A DNA stretch of 64,000 nucleotides from Trujillonella endophytica. Its GTDB lineage: Bacteria; Actinomycetota; Actinomycetes; Mycobacteriales; Geodermatophilaceae. Numbering within the stretch: position 1 is the stretch's first letter; every line of letters begins with the position of its first letter. Positions 1-9,415 of the stretch are shown here, in pieces. The notes under the pieces are model-generated. The model saw only the letters and a program-made list of their open reading frames with translations. It was not told where the DNA came from and made no database searches. Position numbers and translations under genes: made by a program. The stretch is from assembly GCF_900110555.1 (NCBI RefSeq), contig NZ_FOEE01000005.1, positions 186,001-250,000 on the forward strand, written 5' to 3'.

Positions 1-1143
1 TACGCCTACGAGAAGATCCCCAAGAGCGAGGTCGAGGAGCTCGTCCTCGAAGAGGTCCCCGACATCGACTACACCGACATCGGCGGGCTGGCCCGGCAGA
101 TCGAGCAGATCCGCGACGCCGTGGAGCTGCCGTTCCTGCACGCCGACCTGTTCCGCGAGTTCGAGCTGCGCCCGCCCAAGGGCATCCTGCTGTACGGGCC
201 GCCCGGCTGCGGCAAGACGCTGATCGCCAAGGCCGTGGCCAACTCGCTGGCCAAGAAGGTCTCGGCGCTCAAGGGCGAGGGGCAGGGCAAGTCGTTCTTC
301 CTGAACATCAAGGGCCCGGAGCTGCTCAACAAGTACGTCGGCGAGACCGAGCGGCACATCCGGCTGGTGTTCCAGCGGGCGCGGGAGAAGGCGAGCGAGG
401 GCACGCCGGTCATCGTGTTCTTCGACGAGATGGACTCGATCTTCCGCACTCGCGGGTCCGGGGTGTCCTCGGACGTGGAGAGCACCATCGTCCCGCAGTT
501 GCTCAGCGAGATCGACGGCGTCGAGGGCCTGGAGAACGTCATCGTCATCGGCGCCTCCAACCGCGAGGACATGATCGACCCGGCGATCCTGCGGCCGGGC
601 CGGCTCGACGTGAAGATCAAGATCGAGCGGCCGGACGCCGAGGCGGCCCGCGACATCTTCACGAAGTACCTGACGACGACGCTGCCGCTGCACTCCGACG
701 ACCTCGCCGAGCACGGCGGCAGCCGCGAGGCGACGATCGCCGGGATGATCCAGCGCACCGTCGAGCGGATGTACACCGAGAGCGAGGAGAACCGGTTCCT
801 CGAGGTCACCTACGCCAACGGTGACAAGGAGGTCCTGTACTTCAAGGACTTCAACTCCGGAGCGATGCTCCAGAACATCGTCGACCGCGCCAAGAAGATG
901 GCGATCAAGGAGCGGCTGGAGACCGGGGCGGGCGGGCTGCGGGTCGGTCACCTCATGCAGGCCTGCCTGGACGAGTTCAAGGAGAACGAGGACCTGCCGA
1001 ACACGACCAACCCGGACGACTGGGCACGGATCTCGGGCAAGAAGGGCGAGCGGATCGTGTACATCCGCACGCTCATCAGCGGCAAGGGCAGCGAGTCCGG
1101 CCGGGCCATCGACACCGCCACGAACACCGGCCAGTACCTGTAA
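1..1143 (+). CDS. mpa: Proteasome-associated AAA+ ATPase Mpa/ARC (5' partial)
   Basis: This is the C-terminal 380 residues; the reading frame is open to the left edge, so the coiled coil and most of the OB domains lie outside the window. Mpa/ARC forms a hexameric ring that binds Pup, unfolds pupylated proteins and passes them into the PrcBA chamber. The Walker A motif GPPGCGKT lies near base 196, the Walker B motif FFDEMDSIF near 418, and the arginine-finger region [11 protein letters not shown] near 575. The protein ends GQYL, the conserved C-terminal tail that docks on the proteasome alpha ring. Being upstream of dop, pup and prcBA fits this role. Confidence 0.97.
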   Translation, partial: YAYEKIPKSEVEELVLEEVPDIDYTDIGGLARQIEQIRDAVELPFLHADLFREFELRPPKGILLYGPPGCGKTLIAKAVANSLAKKVSALKGEGQGKSFFLNIKGPELLNKYVGETERHIRLVFQRAREKASEGTPVIVFFDEMDSIFRTRGSGVSSDVESTIVPQLLSEIDGVEGLENVIVIGASNREDMIDPAILRPGRLDVKIKIERPDAEAARDIFTKYLTTTLPLHSDDLAEHGGSREATIAGMIQRTVERMYTESEENRFLEVTYANGDKEVLYFKDFNSGAMLQNIVDRAKKMAIKERLETGAGGLRVGHLMQACLDEFKENEDLPNTTNPDDWARISGKKGERIVYIRTLISGKGSESGRAIDTATNTGQYL

Positions 1144-1223
1144 CGCCGCCGACCGCGGCACCGACCCCCTCACCGGGGCCGGTGCCGCGGAAGGTCCACC
1201 GCCGGGGAGGGGGCCCGCACGTC

Positions 1224-2120
1224 ATGGGTGCCACCCGTTCGCACCGTCGCGCCCGGTGGGCCGTCGCGGCGCTGATGGCTGCGGCGCTGCTCGCCGGCTG
1301 CAGCAGCACGGTCGCCGGCGACGCGCTGCCCGCCGACCCCGGTCCGGCCAAGCCCACCGTGCCCGCGGCCGGCCCGGGCGGCGCAGATCCGGCGGCCCTG
1401 CCGATCGTGGGCACCTGCTACGACCTGGACGCGGGGCAGGAGAGCACGCCGCTCGACCCGCCCGGGTCGGTGTCGTGCGGCGACCCGCACGACGCGGAGA
1501 CCGCGGTCGTGGGCGACACCGGTCTCGGCCCGGACGACGAGCGGCCGGTCGAGGACGACCTGTACGACGACACCCCGCTGGGCCGGGCGTTCGGCGAGCT
1601 GTGCTCCCTCGACGACGTCGTCGCCTACCTGGGCGGCGAGGACCCCGAGGACCCCTACGCCTACTACGCGTCGTTCCTGCCGTCGGAGGACCAGTGGGAG
1701 GCGGGCGCCCGCTGGATGCGCTGCGACGTCTTCTACGGCTACACAGACCCCGAGACAGCACCCGGCGTGATGGCGGGCGGGCTGGCCGGCCCGGACTCGG
1801 CGGCCTACCGGGTCTGCTTCAGCGGGTCGGCGACGAGCTACGGCGTCGTCCCCTGCTCGGAGCCGCACGAGGCCGAGCCGACCGGCTTCGCGCTCGCCGA
1901 CGTCCCCGAGGGCGCGCCGTATCCCGACGAGCCCACCCGGCAGGCCCTCGCCGCCAGCTGTGCCGACGAGGTGCAGGAGTACGTCGGCGGGCCGGCGCCG
2001 TTCGGCTACGCCGCCGCCGTCTGGGTGGACGAGGCGGAGGACTGGCCGGACGGCGGCGACGCCCGCTGCGTCCTCGTGCCCGCCGGTGGCGGCTCGACCA
2101 CGGGCAGCGTCCGCCCGTGA
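1224..2120 (+). CDS. Secreted lipoprotein with two septum-formation-like Cys repeats
   Basis: Predicted 298-aa lipoprotein. ATG 1224 is chosen because it follows a purine-rich GGGAGGGGG and gives a compact signal peptide: basic start, hydrophobic stretch and lipobox LLAGC, acylated at about residue 27. Two related segments follow, each with a conserved pattern of Cys, another Cys and Pro-His (CYDLD...SCGDPHDAE and CFSG...PCSEPHEAE). This resembles the septum formation family seen in actinobacterial lipoproteins. It lies 80 bases after mpa and ahead of dop. Its role is unknown and a link to pupylation is not implied. An in-frame ATG at 1182 would bury the signal peptide. Confidence 0.75.
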   Translation: MGATRSHRRARWAVAALMAAALLAGCSSTVAGDALPADPGPAKPTVPAAGPGGADPAALPIVGTCYDLDAGQESTPLDPPGSVSCGDPHDAETAVVGDTGLGPDDERPVEDDLYDDTPLGRAFGELCSLDDVVAYLGGEDPEDPYAYYASFLPSEDQWEAGARWMRCDVFYGYTDPETAPGVMAGGLAGPDSAAYRVCFSGSATSYGVVPCSEPHEAEPTGFALADVPEGAPYPDEPTRQALAASCADEVQEYVGGPAPFGYAAAVWVDEAEDWPDGGDARCVLVPAGGGSTTGSVRP

Positions 2121-2193
2121 GGGTCGGCGCCCCAGAGCGGCCGGCGCCCGCGAGGCCCCGGCGCGCGGCCGTCGGACGGCGAGGGCCGCGGCC

Positions 2194-2199
2194 TAGGGT
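2194..2199 (+). promoter_or_regulatory. Leaderless-type -10 box of dop
   Basis: TAGGGT ends 6 nt before the dop ATG at 2206 and no Shine-Dalgarno sequence lies between them. Transcription would start at or next to the start codon. Confidence 0.65.
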
Positions 2200-2205
2200 T
2201 GGCGC

Positions 2206-3711
2206 ATGAGCGTTCGGCGGGTCATGGGCACCGAGGTCGAGTACGGCATCTCGGTGCCCGGGCAGCCGACGGCGAACCCGACGACGCTGTCCAGCCAGGT
2301 GGTCAACGCCTGGTCGGTGGCCGAGGCGCCGTCGCCACGCCGGGCCCGCTGGGACTTCGAGGAGGAGTCGCCGCTGCGCGACGCCCGCGGTTTCGACCTG
2401 TCCCCGGCGCAGGCGCTGGACCACAACGACCTCGACGAGGACGCCGGGATGGCCAACGTCATCCTCACCAACGGCGCCCGGCTCTACGTCGACCACGCCC
2501 ACCCCGAGTACTCCACGCCCGAGGTCACGAACCCGCGCGACATCGTGCTGTGGGACAAGGCGGGGGAGCGGGTCATGGCCGAGGCCGCCCGCCGGGCCGC
2601 CCGGGTGCCCGGCACGAGCCCGATCCAGCTCTACAAGAACAACACCGACGGCAAGGGCGCCTCCTACGGGTCGCACGAGAACTACCTGATGGACCGCCGG
2701 ACGCCGTTCGTCGACATCATCCGCGGCCTGATCCCGTTCTTCGCGACCCGCCAGGTGTTCGCCGGCTCCGGGCGGGTGGGCCTCGGCGTGGAGGGGCGCA
2801 CCCAGGGCTTCCAGCTCTCGCAGCGGGCCGACTTCTTCGAGGTCGAGGTGGGCCTGGAGACGACGCTCAAGCGGCCGATCATCAACACGCGCGACGAGCC
2901 GCACGCCAACCCCGACGAGTACCGGCGGCTGCACGTAATCATCGGGGACGCCAACCTGGCCGAGCTGTCGACGTACCTGAAGGTCGGGACGACGTCGCTG
3001 GTACTGGCGCTCATCGAGGCGCGGGCGCTCACGCGGGACCTGTCGATCGAGGAGCCGGTCGCCGCGCTGCAGGCGATCAGCCACGACCCGACCCTGACGT
3101 ACAAGGTGCGGCTGCGCACCGGCCAGCGGATGACGGCGCTGGAGGTGCAGGAGGCCTACCTCGAGCAGGCCCAGCGCTTCGTCGACCAGCGGGGCGACGG
3201 CGACGAGCAGACCGCCGACGTGCTGCGCCGCTGGGCCGAGGTGCTGGAGGTGCTCGCCGACGACCCGATGCGCCTGGCCGACCGGCTCGACTGGCCGGCC
3301 AAGCTGCGGCTGCTCGAGGGGTACCGCAGCCGGGACGGCCTCGCCTGGGGCGACTCCCGGCTGAAGCTGGTCGACCTGCAGTACAGCGACGTCCGGCCGG
3401 AGAAGGGCCTGTACCACCGGCTGGTCGCCCGCGGCTCGATGCAGCGGCTGCTGACCGAGGAGGAGGTGACCGCGGCGATGCTCACCCCGCCGTCGGACAC
3501 CCGGGCCTTCTTCCGCGGCGAGTGCCTGCGCCGGTACCCCGCGCAGGTCGCCGCCGCGTCGTGGGACTCGGTCGTGTTCGACCTCGGCCGGGAGAACCTG
3601 GTGCGCATCCCGACCATGGAGCCGCTGCGGGGCACTCGCGACCACGTGGGGGCGTTGTTCGAGTCGACGTCGAGCGCTCAGCAACTGGTCGACACCATCA
3701 CCGGCGGCTGA
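2206..3711 (+). CDS. dop: Pup deamidase/depupylase Dop
   Basis: 501 aa, normal length for Dop. It converts the C-terminal Gln of Pup to Glu so that PafA can ligate it, and also removes Pup from proteins. It has the carboxylate-amine ligase fold shared with PafA: N-terminal TEVEYG (residues 9-14) for ATP/Mg binding, and YVDHAHPEY with candidate catalytic Asp96. The acidic insertion at about residues 41-80 is the Dop-loop, absent from the PafA in this window, and separates the two enzymes. The ATG at 2206 lies 6 nt behind a TAGGGT box, so the mRNA is probably leaderless. The substrate gene pup follows 80 bases downstream. Confidence 0.97.
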   Translation: MSVRRVMGTEVEYGISVPGQPTANPTTLSSQVVNAWSVAEAPSPRRARWDFEEESPLRDARGFDLSPAQALDHNDLDEDAGMANVILTNGARLYVDHAHPEYSTPEVTNPRDIVLWDKAGERVMAEAARRAARVPGTSPIQLYKNNTDGKGASYGSHENYLMDRRTPFVDIIRGLIPFFATRQVFAGSGRVGLGVEGRTQGFQLSQRADFFEVEVGLETTLKRPIINTRDEPHANPDEYRRLHVIIGDANLAELSTYLKVGTTSLVLALIEARALTRDLSIEEPVAALQAISHDPTLTYKVRLRTGQRMTALEVQEAYLEQAQRFVDQRGDGDEQTADVLRRWAEVLEVLADDPMRLADRLDWPAKLRLLEGYRSRDGLAWGDSRLKLVDLQYSDVRPEKGLYHRLVARGSMQRLLTEEEVTAAMLTPPSDTRAFFRGECLRRYPAQVAAASWDSVVFDLGRENLVRIPTMEPLRGTRDHVGALFESTSSAQQLVDTITGG

Positions 3712-3745
3712 GCTCGCGCGACGCTCGAACGTCACCCCCGGGGGG

Positions 3746-3751
3746 TAGCGT
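3746..3751 (+). promoter_or_regulatory. -10 box of pup
   Basis: TAGCGT lies 40 nt before the pup ATG. A start near 3758 would give a leader of about 34 nt carrying GGGAGG 6 nt before the ATG. Unlike dop and pafA, pup therefore appears to have a conventional leader with a ribosome binding site. Confidence 0.5.
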
Positions 3752-3791
3752 TCCGCTCAGCAGGCACTTCGACTCTGTACGGGAGGTCGGC

Positions 3792-4001
3792 ATGGCCACG
3801 AGGGACACCGGCGGGCAGCAGCGGGCCACGCGCACGCGCGAGGAGACCGAGGAGGTCGAGGCCTCGGTCGACACCGAGGTCGCCGAGCGCCAGAAGGAAC
3901 TGACCGAGGACGTCGACTCCATTCTCGATGAGATCGACGAGGTGCTCGAGGAGAACGCCGAGGAGTTCGTAAGGCAGTACGTACAAAAAGGGGGTCAGTG
4001 A
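3792..4001 (+). CDS. pup: Prokaryotic ubiquitin-like protein Pup
   Basis: 69 aa, disordered and acidic, the protein tag attached to lysines of proteasome substrates. The C-terminal half (about 35-60) has the amphipathic coiled-coil-forming pattern that binds the Mpa coiled coil, and the protein ends VQKGGQ. The terminal Gln means it must be deamidated by Dop before PafA uses it. The ATG follows GGGAGG by 6 nt. Its TGA is directly followed by an unusually A/T-rich stretch that starts the endonuclease-like region. Confidence 0.98.
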   Translation: MATRDTGGQQRATRTREETEEVEASVDTEVAERQKELTEDVDSILDEIDEVLEENAEEFVRQYVQKGGQ

Positions 4002-4025
4002 AACGGTTTAGTCTCGAATCCAGAA

Positions 4026-4778
4026 ATGGATCAAAAATACTGCCGGGATTGCGGCTCGAACCAGCCGATCGCGGAGTTCACCAGGAATCGGAACTCTCGA
4101 GACGGATACGCTTTCTACTGAAAGACGCACGCGCGGCGTCGGCACCGCGTTGCACGGGCGGGGCGCGAGGGCGCGCCGTCGCGGCGCTATGCGAACGAGG
4201 TGCCCGTACCTCGCGGACACAAATGGTGTCCCGACTGCGACACAGTCCTGCCGGTGGCTGCGTTCGGCAGGAATGCCGCCAGCCGTAGCGGCATCAACTC
4301 CTACTGCAAGCCCTGCCACAACGCGCGAGGTCGTCGGAGCAAGGAGGCCGCCGGCGGTGGGCGCACGTATCACCTCAGGCGGCGGTACGGGATCACCGCG
4401 GCGGATTTCGACGCGATGTTGGCCGCGCAGGGTGGGCTCTGTGCCATCTGTGCGTCGGCTCCCGCCGAGCACGTCGACCATGATCACGACACGGGACGGG
4501 TGCGCCGGCTGCTCTGCTTCAACTGCAACGGTGGGCTCGGGCAACTCCGGGACGACCCCGGGGTCCTCCGGGCGGCGGCTCGCTACGTCGAGCACCACCG
4601 CGACGAGCCCGAACCGGCGCGCACCGGACCGTCGGCACCTCCGCCGTCTCCGCGGCGGTCGAGCAGCCCGGGCCGCCCGGAGCTGCGAGCGCGTGCCGCG
4701 GGGTGCCGGACGCACGACGTCGTCCGCGCGCGGCTGGCCGTCCTGCTCGCGGAACCCGGCCGGTCCGCCGGCAGCTGA
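4026..4778 (+). pseudogene. Endonuclease VII-like HNH protein, full-length frame broken by an in-frame TGA
   Basis: From ATG 4026 the frame encodes MDQKYCRDCG... and then 31 sense codons later meets TGA at 4119-4121, exactly where a zinc-ribbon Cys is expected (AFY*KTH; compare SYCKPC in the second ribbon). After the TGA the same frame runs without interruption through a second ribbon and the HNH domain to 4778. The intact protein would be 250 aa with two zinc ribbons and an endonuclease VII domain. The first 100 bases are A/T-rich compared with neighbours, suggesting later acquisition. Either the front is decayed and a shorter protein starts at GTG 4200, or the TGA is read through. Confidence 0.6.
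4200..4778 (+). CDS. HNH / recombination endonuclease VII family protein (surviving part)
   Basis: 192 aa from GTG 4200. Residues 9-44 form a zinc ribbon (WCPDC then YCKPC). Residues about 70-115 form the endonuclease VII core: LCAICASAP, then VDHDHDTGRVRRLLC and FNCNGGLGQL, giving four metal-binding Cys and the catalytic His of VDHDH. The rest is a Pro/Arg/Ser-rich tail. The family cuts branched or nicked DNA in phages; chromosomal members are poorly understood. It lies between pup and prcB, a position absent in M. tuberculosis. No strong ribosome binding site precedes 4200, so the start is uncertain and may depend on translation of the interrupted upstream part. Confidence 0.7.
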   Translation: MPVPRGHKWCPDCDTVLPVAAFGRNAASRSGINSYCKPCHNARGRRSKEAAGGGRTYHLRRRYGITAADFDAMLAAQGGLCAICASAPAEHVDHDHDTGRVRRLLCFNCNGGLGQLRDDPGVLRAAARYVEHHRDEPEPARTGPSAPPPSPRRSSSPGRPELRARAAGCRTHDVVRARLAVLLAEPGRSAGS

Positions 4779-4843
4779 TCTCCCGGTGACGTACGCCCCC
4801 TCGCCGCCGGCGGACTCCGCCCTGCGGGCCCGGGCCGCGCCGG

Positions 4844-4849
4844 TAGGGT
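4844..4849 (+). promoter_or_regulatory. -10 box upstream of prcB
   Basis: TAGGGT 65 nt before the prcB start. It suggests prcBA can be transcribed independently of pup, with a leader of about 55 nt that ends in a GGAGAG ribosome binding site. Confidence 0.45.
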
Positions 4850-4913
4850 CGGCGGGGCGTGCCGATCGGCGCGCGGACCAGCGATCGGCACCCCTCGTCG
4901 AGGGCGTGGAGAG

Positions 4914-5774
4914 GTGGACGGGTTGAGCCAGTGGCCGACCGAGCGGAGCGGGTTCCCGCACGCGTACCTGGACCGCGTGGGCTCGTCCTTCACCGACTTC
5001 CTCGCGACCGCCGCGCCGGACCTGCTGCCCGGCCGCCGGCCGGTCCCGCAGCTGCCCGTGGGTGACCTCGCCCCGCACGGCACGACGATCGTCGCCGTCA
5101 CGTTCGACGGCGGCGTCCTCATGGGCGGCGACCGCCGCGCCACCATGGGCAACCTCATCTCCAGCCGCGACATCGAGAAGGTCTACCCGGCCGACTCGTG
5201 GTCGGTGATCGGCATCGCCGGGGCCGCCGGCATCGCGATCGAGATGGTGCGGCTCTACCAGGTGGAGCTCGAGCACTACGAGAAGATCGAGGGGATGACC
5301 CTCTCGCTCGACGGGAAGGCCAACCGGCTCGCCGGCATGATCCGCGGCAACCTCGGCGCCGCGCTGCAGGGGCTGGCCGTCGTCCCGCTGTTCGCGGGCT
5401 TCGACCTCGACGCCGCGCCCGGAGCCACCCCCGGGCGGATCTTCAGCTACGACGTCACGGGCGGGAACTACGAGGAGCGCGGCTACGCCGCCGTCGGCTC
5501 CGGCTCGCTGTTCGCCCGGAGCTCGCTCAAGAAGACCTGGCGCGCGGACCTGTCGGCCGCTGCCGCCACCCGCACCGTGGTCGAGGCCCTCTACGACGCC
5601 GCCGACGACGACTCGGCCACCGGTGGGCCGGACCCGGTGCGCCGGCTCTACCCGATCGTCTACCGCGTCGACGCCGAGGGCGCCGTCCGGCTGACCGACG
5701 ACGAGATCGCCGCGGTCGCCGACACGATCGTCACCGAGCGGTCGGCCGCCGACCGGAACAGCACGGGGGCCTGA
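4914..5774 (+). CDS. prcB: 20S proteasome beta subunit PrcB
   Basis: 286 aa; the catalytic ring subunit. The propeptide (residues 1-56) ends at HG, and cleavage would expose Thr57 ([11 protein letters not shown]) as the N-terminal nucleophile. The supporting Asp lies in [10 protein letters not shown] and the Lys in DIEKVYP. The GTG start at 4914 follows GGAGAG directly. The TGA is separated from the prcA ATG by only 4 bases, so the two subunits are translationally coupled. PrcB assembles with PrcA into the four-ring peptidase that degrades pupylated proteins delivered by Mpa. Confidence 0.97.
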   Translation: MDGLSQWPTERSGFPHAYLDRVGSSFTDFLATAAPDLLPGRRPVPQLPVGDLAPHGTTIVAVTFDGGVLMGGDRRATMGNLISSRDIEKVYPADSWSVIGIAGAAGIAIEMVRLYQVELEHYEKIEGMTLSLDGKANRLAGMIRGNLGAALQGLAVVPLFAGFDLDAAPGATPGRIFSYDVTGGNYEERGYAAVGSGSLFARSSLKKTWRADLSAAAATRTVVEALYDAADDDSATGGPDPVRRLYPIVYRVDAEGAVRLTDDEIAAVADTIVTERSAADRNSTGA

Positions 5775-5778
5775 CGCC

Positions 5779-6657
5779 ATGACCATGCCGTACTACGCCT
5801 CGCCCGAGCAGCTGATGCGCGACCGCTCGGAGTACGCCCGCAAGGGCATCTCCCGCGGTCGCAGCGTCGCCGTCCTCACGTACGCCGACGGCATCCTGTT
5901 CATCGCCGAGAACCCCAGCGCCACCCTGCACAAGGTCAGCGAGCTCTACGACCGCATCGGCTTCGCCGCCGTCGGGCGCTACTCGGAGTTCGAGAGCCTG
6001 CGGGTGGCCGGCGTCCGGCTGGCCGACGTCCGCGGCTACTCCTACAACCGGCGCGACGTCACCGGGCGGGTGATCGCCAACGCCTACGCGCAGACCCTCG
6101 GCACGGTCTTCACCGAGCAGATGAAGCCCTTCGAGGTGGAGCTGTGCGTCGCCGAGGTCGGCACCACCGCGGAGACCGACCAGCTCTACCGGCTCACCTT
6201 CGACGGTTCCATCGTCGACGAGGCCGACTTCGTGGTCATGGGGGGCCAGGCCGAGGCGGTCACCACCCACCTGCGCGAGCACTTCTCCCCGGGCATGGCC
6301 CTGGCGGAGGCGCTGATGGTCGGCGTCCGCGCGCTGTCGGCGGTCAGCCCCGCCATGGCCAACGGCGGCGGGGACGCCGCACTGCTCGCCGCCGCCCAGC
6401 TCGAGGTCGCCGTCCTGGACCGCCGCCGGCCCAAGCGGGCCTTCCGCCGGGTCGTGGGCGCCGCGCTGCACGCGCTGCTCGGGGACGGCGACGACGGGGC
6501 CGCCGACACCGGCGAGGCCGCTCCCTCGGCGCACGCGCCCAGCACCCCCGCGCCCGGCACGCCGCCCGGCCTGGGCGACCCGGCCGCCCCCGACACCGCG
6601 GGCGGCACAGAGGGCAGCGGCGAGGGCGGCAGCCCGTCCGATCCCGGCGCGTCCTGA
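5779..6657 (+). CDS. prcA: 20S proteasome alpha subunit PrcA
   Basis: 292 aa; forms the outer rings that gate the chamber and bind the GQYL tail of Mpa. The N-terminus [20 protein letters not shown] is the gating octapeptide plus H0 helix typical of actinobacterial alpha subunits, and [18 protein letters not shown] opens the fold. There is no catalytic Thr. The C-terminal 60 residues after ALHALLGDG are a low-complexity Pro/Gly/Ala tail of unknown role. It is coupled to prcB and followed by a strong hairpin before pafA. Confidence 0.97.
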   Translation: MTMPYYASPEQLMRDRSEYARKGISRGRSVAVLTYADGILFIAENPSATLHKVSELYDRIGFAAVGRYSEFESLRVAGVRLADVRGYSYNRRDVTGRVIANAYAQTLGTVFTEQMKPFEVELCVAEVGTTAETDQLYRLTFDGSIVDEADFVVMGGQAEAVTTHLREHFSPGMALAEALMVGVRALSAVSPAMANGGGDAALLAAAQLEVAVLDRRRPKRAFRRVVGAALHALLGDGDDGAADTGEAAPSAHAPSTPAPGTPPGLGDPAAPDTAGGTEGSGEGGSPSDPGAS

Positions 6658-6666
6658 GCCCATCGT

Positions 6667-6698
6667 CCGATCCCGGCGTCGCCCCGCGCCGGGATCGG
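6667..6698 (+). terminator. Hairpin terminator after prcA
   Basis: A perfect 12-bp stem (arms 6667-6678 and 6687-6698, CCGATCCCGGCG) with an 8-nt loop, starting 10 bases after the prcA stop. There is no U run, as is common for actinobacterial terminators. It separates prcBA from pafA, which has its own -10 box at 6720. Confidence 0.7.
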
Positions 6699-6731
6699 GC
6701 CGTTGTCGTCCGCGACGCCTAGGCTCGGGAC

Positions 6732-8090
6732 GTGGACCGACGGATCTTCGGAATCGAGACCGAGTACGGCGTCACGTGCACCTTCCGCGGCCAGCGACGG
6801 CTGTCCCCGGACGAGGTCGCCCGCTACCTGTTCCGCCGGGTGGTGTCCTGGGGGCGGAGCTCCAACGTCTTCCTCCGCAACGGCTCCCGGCTCTACCTCG
6901 ACGTCGGCAGCCACCCCGAGTACGCCACCGCCGAGTGCGACGACCTCACCGAACTCGTCGTCCACGACAAGGCCGGCGAGCGCATCCTCGAGGGCCTCCT
7001 CGTCGACGCCGAGCAGCGGCTGGCCGAGGAGGGCGTCACCGGCGACATCTACCTGTTCAAGAACAACACCGACTCCGCGGGCAACAGCTACGGCTGTCAC
7101 GAGAACTACCTGGTGGGCCGGCACGGCGAGTTCAGCCGCCTGGCCGACGTGCTCATCCCGTTCCTGGTCAGCCGCCAGATCGTCGTGGGCGCCGGGAAGG
7201 TGCTGCAGACCCCGCGGGGCGCCATCTACTGCGTCAGCCAGCGCGCCGAGCACATCTGGGAGGGCGTCTCCAGCGCCACCACCCGGTCGCGGCCGATCAT
7301 CAACACCCGCGACGAGCCGCACGCCGATGCCGAGCGCTACCGCCGGCTGCACGTGATCGTCGGCGACTCGAACATGAGCGAGACGACGACCCTGCTCAAG
7401 GTCGCCTCCACCGACCTGGTGCTGCGGATGATCGAGGCCGGCGTCCCGATCCGGGACATGGCGCTGGAGAACCCGATCCGCGCCATCCGCGAGATCAGCC
7501 ACGACATGACCGGCCGCCGCAAGGTCCGGCTGGCCAACGGTCGCGAGATGTCGGCCCTGGAGATCCAGGCCGAGTACCACGCCCGGGCCACCGAGTTCGT
7601 CGACCGCGAGGGCTTCGGCCCGGTGCACCGGCAGATGCTCGAGCTGTGGGGCCGGGTGCTCAAGGCCGTCGACAGCGGGGACCTGTCGCTCATCGACCGC
7701 GAGATCGACTGGGCCATCAAGTTCCGGCTCATCGAGCGCTACCGGGCCAAGAACGACATCCCCCTGGCGCACCCGCGGGTCGCGCAGATGGACCTCGCCT
7801 ACCACGACATCAGCCGGCGCCGGGGCCTGTACTACCTGCTGGAGCGCGCCGGTCAGGTCGAGCGGGTGGCCCACGAGCCGCGCGTGTTCGAGGCCAAGAA
7901 CGTGCCCCCGCAGACCACCCGCGCCAAGCTCCGCGGTGAGTTCATCCGCAAGGCGCAGGAGAAGCGGCGTGACTTCACCGTCGACTGGGTGCACCTCAAG
8001 CTCAACGACCAGGCGCAGCGCACCGTGCTGTGCAAGGACCCGTTCAAGTCCGTCGACGACCGGGTGGAGAAGCTCATCGCCTCGATGTAG
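6732..8090 (+). CDS. pafA: Pup--protein ligase PafA
   Basis: 452 aa. It joins the C-terminal Glu of deamidated Pup to substrate lysines using ATP. It shares the Dop fold: IFGIETEYG at residues 5-13 binds ATP/Mg, and [15 protein letters not shown] contains candidate catalytic Asp57. The Dop-loop is missing, which marks it as the ligase. [17 protein letters not shown] is a conserved nucleotide-site segment also seen in Dop. The GTG start at 6732 sits 6 nt after TAGGCT (6720-6725), predicting a leaderless mRNA. The gene ends 51 bases before the convergent DUF3866 gene, with a 24-bp repeat element in the gap. Confidence 0.97.
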   Translation: MDRRIFGIETEYGVTCTFRGQRRLSPDEVARYLFRRVVSWGRSSNVFLRNGSRLYLDVGSHPEYATAECDDLTELVVHDKAGERILEGLLVDAEQRLAEEGVTGDIYLFKNNTDSAGNSYGCHENYLVGRHGEFSRLADVLIPFLVSRQIVVGAGKVLQTPRGAIYCVSQRAEHIWEGVSSATTRSRPIINTRDEPHADAERYRRLHVIVGDSNMSETTTLLKVASTDLVLRMIEAGVPIRDMALENPIRAIREISHDMTGRRKVRLANGREMSALEIQAEYHARATEFVDREGFGPVHRQMLELWGRVLKAVDSGDLSLIDREIDWAIKFRLIERYRAKNDIPLAHPRVAQMDLAYHDISRRRGLYYLLERAGQVERVAHEPRVFEAKNVPPQTTRAKLRGEFIRKAQEKRRDFTVDWVHLKLNDQAQRTVLCKDPFKSVDDRVEKLIASM

Positions 8091-8095
8091 CCGTG

Positions 8096-8138
8096 CAGAA
8101 GCGCGGAATCGCCCCGGGGCGGAAGCGCGGAATTGCCC
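8096..8138. repeat. Two units of a 24-bp repeat between convergent genes
   Basis: GAAGCGCGGAAT recurs at 24-base spacing (8098 and 8122), joined by GCCCCGGGGC. It fills nearly all of the 51-bp gap between the pafA and DUF3866 stop codons. The same unit, in opposite orientation and four copies, lies at 41592-41686, also between convergent genes. A two-way terminator or REP-like role is possible. Confidence 0.8.
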
Positions 8139-8141
8139 GTC

Positions 8142-9302
8142 TCAGCCGACGGCGGGGTCGGCTGCGGCCGCTTCCGCGGGGGCCTCGGTGTCGTCGGTGC
8201 CCGCCGGCAGCGGGACACGGAGGGCGGCGTAGCGGCCCGCCGCCGCGGCGGCGAGGAAGTACGGCCGCTCCTCCTCGTAGCCGCGGCCCATCGTCGACAG
8301 CGGGACGGGCGAGAGGCCCAGGGCCCCCTCCAGCCCGTCGACGTCCATCCAGACGACGGGGTTGCGCTCGGGCTGCCCGGCCAGGTCCTCCTCGACCTGC
8401 CGGCCGAGCTCCGAGCCCAGCCCGCGCGGCGCCACCAGCGTCACGCCGCCCAGCGCCACCCGCCCGAACGCGGTCAGCGAGTGGTGGGACACCCCGCGGT
8501 GGCGCGGACGGGGATCGGCGTCGGAGATCCGCAGCGCACCCACCGCCTGCCCGCCCAGGACCGCGACCGCGTTGCACGCCTCCCCGGCGGTCACCCCGGA
8601 GAAGCCCCACGGGGTGCCGGTCCCCAGGTTGCCCGGGCCCTGGCTGACGATCGCCACGTCGGCGCCGAGCACGTGCCGGGCGGCCAGCAGCGCCGTGTGC
8701 ACGGTCACCGCCTCCAGGTCGCCCCCGAAGGCCTGGCCGGCGGTGACCACCCCGGCCAGCGACGCCCGCAACGCCGACAGCGTGCGGGAGAAGCCGGCCA
8801 CCAGCGCGCCGCCGTCGGTCATCACGTAGGCGACCCTGAGGTCGGGGTCGGTGGCCAGGATCCCGATGAGCACCGCGGGCAGCGCCGAGTGCAGGTCCGC
8901 GACCACGACGGGCATGCCGTCGAGGTGGTCGGCCTCGCTGATCGTCGCGTGGTGCTCGGTGGCCTGCTCGTCGACGCCCTGGACGCTGACCTGCAGCGGG
9001 GTATACCGGGCCTTCACCAGGTGCCCGGAGCCGGTCGGGTCCGGGGGCAGCCGGTCGGGCACGGCGACGACGAGCGCGTACCCGCCGGTGCCCAGTCGCT
9101 GTGCCCACGCCGTGGTGTTGAGCAGCACGTCGTCGCCCACCTCGGGGGTGCCCACGATCGACGGGTGCGCCAGCGAGCGGACGGCGCCGTCCCCGGGCAC
9201 CTCGACGGTCAGTTCGACCGCGTCGCGCCACGAGCGGCCGACGGCGGTCACCGTCCCCCGCCGCCAGCGGATCCGGCTCGCGGTCGTCTGCTCCTCGCCC
9301 AC
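8142..9302 (-). CDS. DUF3866 family protein
   Basis: 386 aa, conserved in actinobacteria and unrelated to enzymes of known function as far as I can tell. It has glycine-rich segments such as SQGPGNLGTGTPWGFSG and RHRGVSHHS that look like cofactor or nucleotide loops. No signal peptide or membrane span is seen. It is read divergently from pafB. The GTG at 9302 lies 7 nt after a TAGCCT box (9310-9315 on the complement), so it appears leaderless, like pafB on the other side. The Ala-rich C-terminus runs up to the repeat element that separates it from pafA. Confidence 0.8.
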   Translation of the reverse strand: MGEEQTTASRIRWRRGTVTAVGRSWRDAVELTVEVPGDGAVRSLAHPSIVGTPEVGDDVLLNTTAWAQRLGTGGYALVVAVPDRLPPDPTGSGHLVKARYTPLQVSVQGVDEQATEHHATISEADHLDGMPVVVADLHSALPAVLIGILATDPDLRVAYVMTDGGALVAGFSRTLSALRASLAGVVTAGQAFGGDLEAVTVHTALLAARHVLGADVAIVSQGPGNLGTGTPWGFSGVTAGEACNAVAVLGGQAVGALRISDADPRPRHRGVSHHSLTAFGRVALGGVTLVAPRGLGSELGRQVEEDLAGQPERNPVVWMDVDGLEGALGLSPVPLSTMGRGYEEERPYFLAAAAAGRYAALRVPLPAGTDDTEAPAEAAAADPAVG

Positions 9303-9403
9303 GAGGTGGAGGCTAGTTGCGTCGCCGGGAGCCCGCCGACTCCCGGCCCCGCCGACAGCGCCCGGACCGGGCTCGCGCGGGGTGGGGGCGGGGGCCCGTC
9401 CAC

Positions 9404-9409
9404 TAGCCT
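9404..9409 (+). promoter_or_regulatory. Leaderless-type -10 box of pafB
   Basis: TAGCCT ends 6 nt before the GTG at 9416. It implies an autonomous promoter for pafBC, separate from the pafA transcript that converges on DUF3866. Confidence 0.65.
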
Positions 9410-9415
9410 GGGCCC

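Noticed and set aside
1819-3735. Long minus-strand open frame opposite dop
   Set aside because: Antisense shadow of dop and the lipoprotein with no recognisable domains.
4119-4121. Selenocysteine codon in the endonuclease VII gene
   Set aside because: Only a weak 5-bp GC stem (CGCGG/CCGCG) follows the TGA and no convincing SECIS shape is seen; no selenocysteine genes are in the window. Kept only as a test in the findings.
4859-5065. Small gene starting at GTG 4859
   Set aside because: It overlaps prcB in another frame, has no homology and its -10 box serves prcB better.
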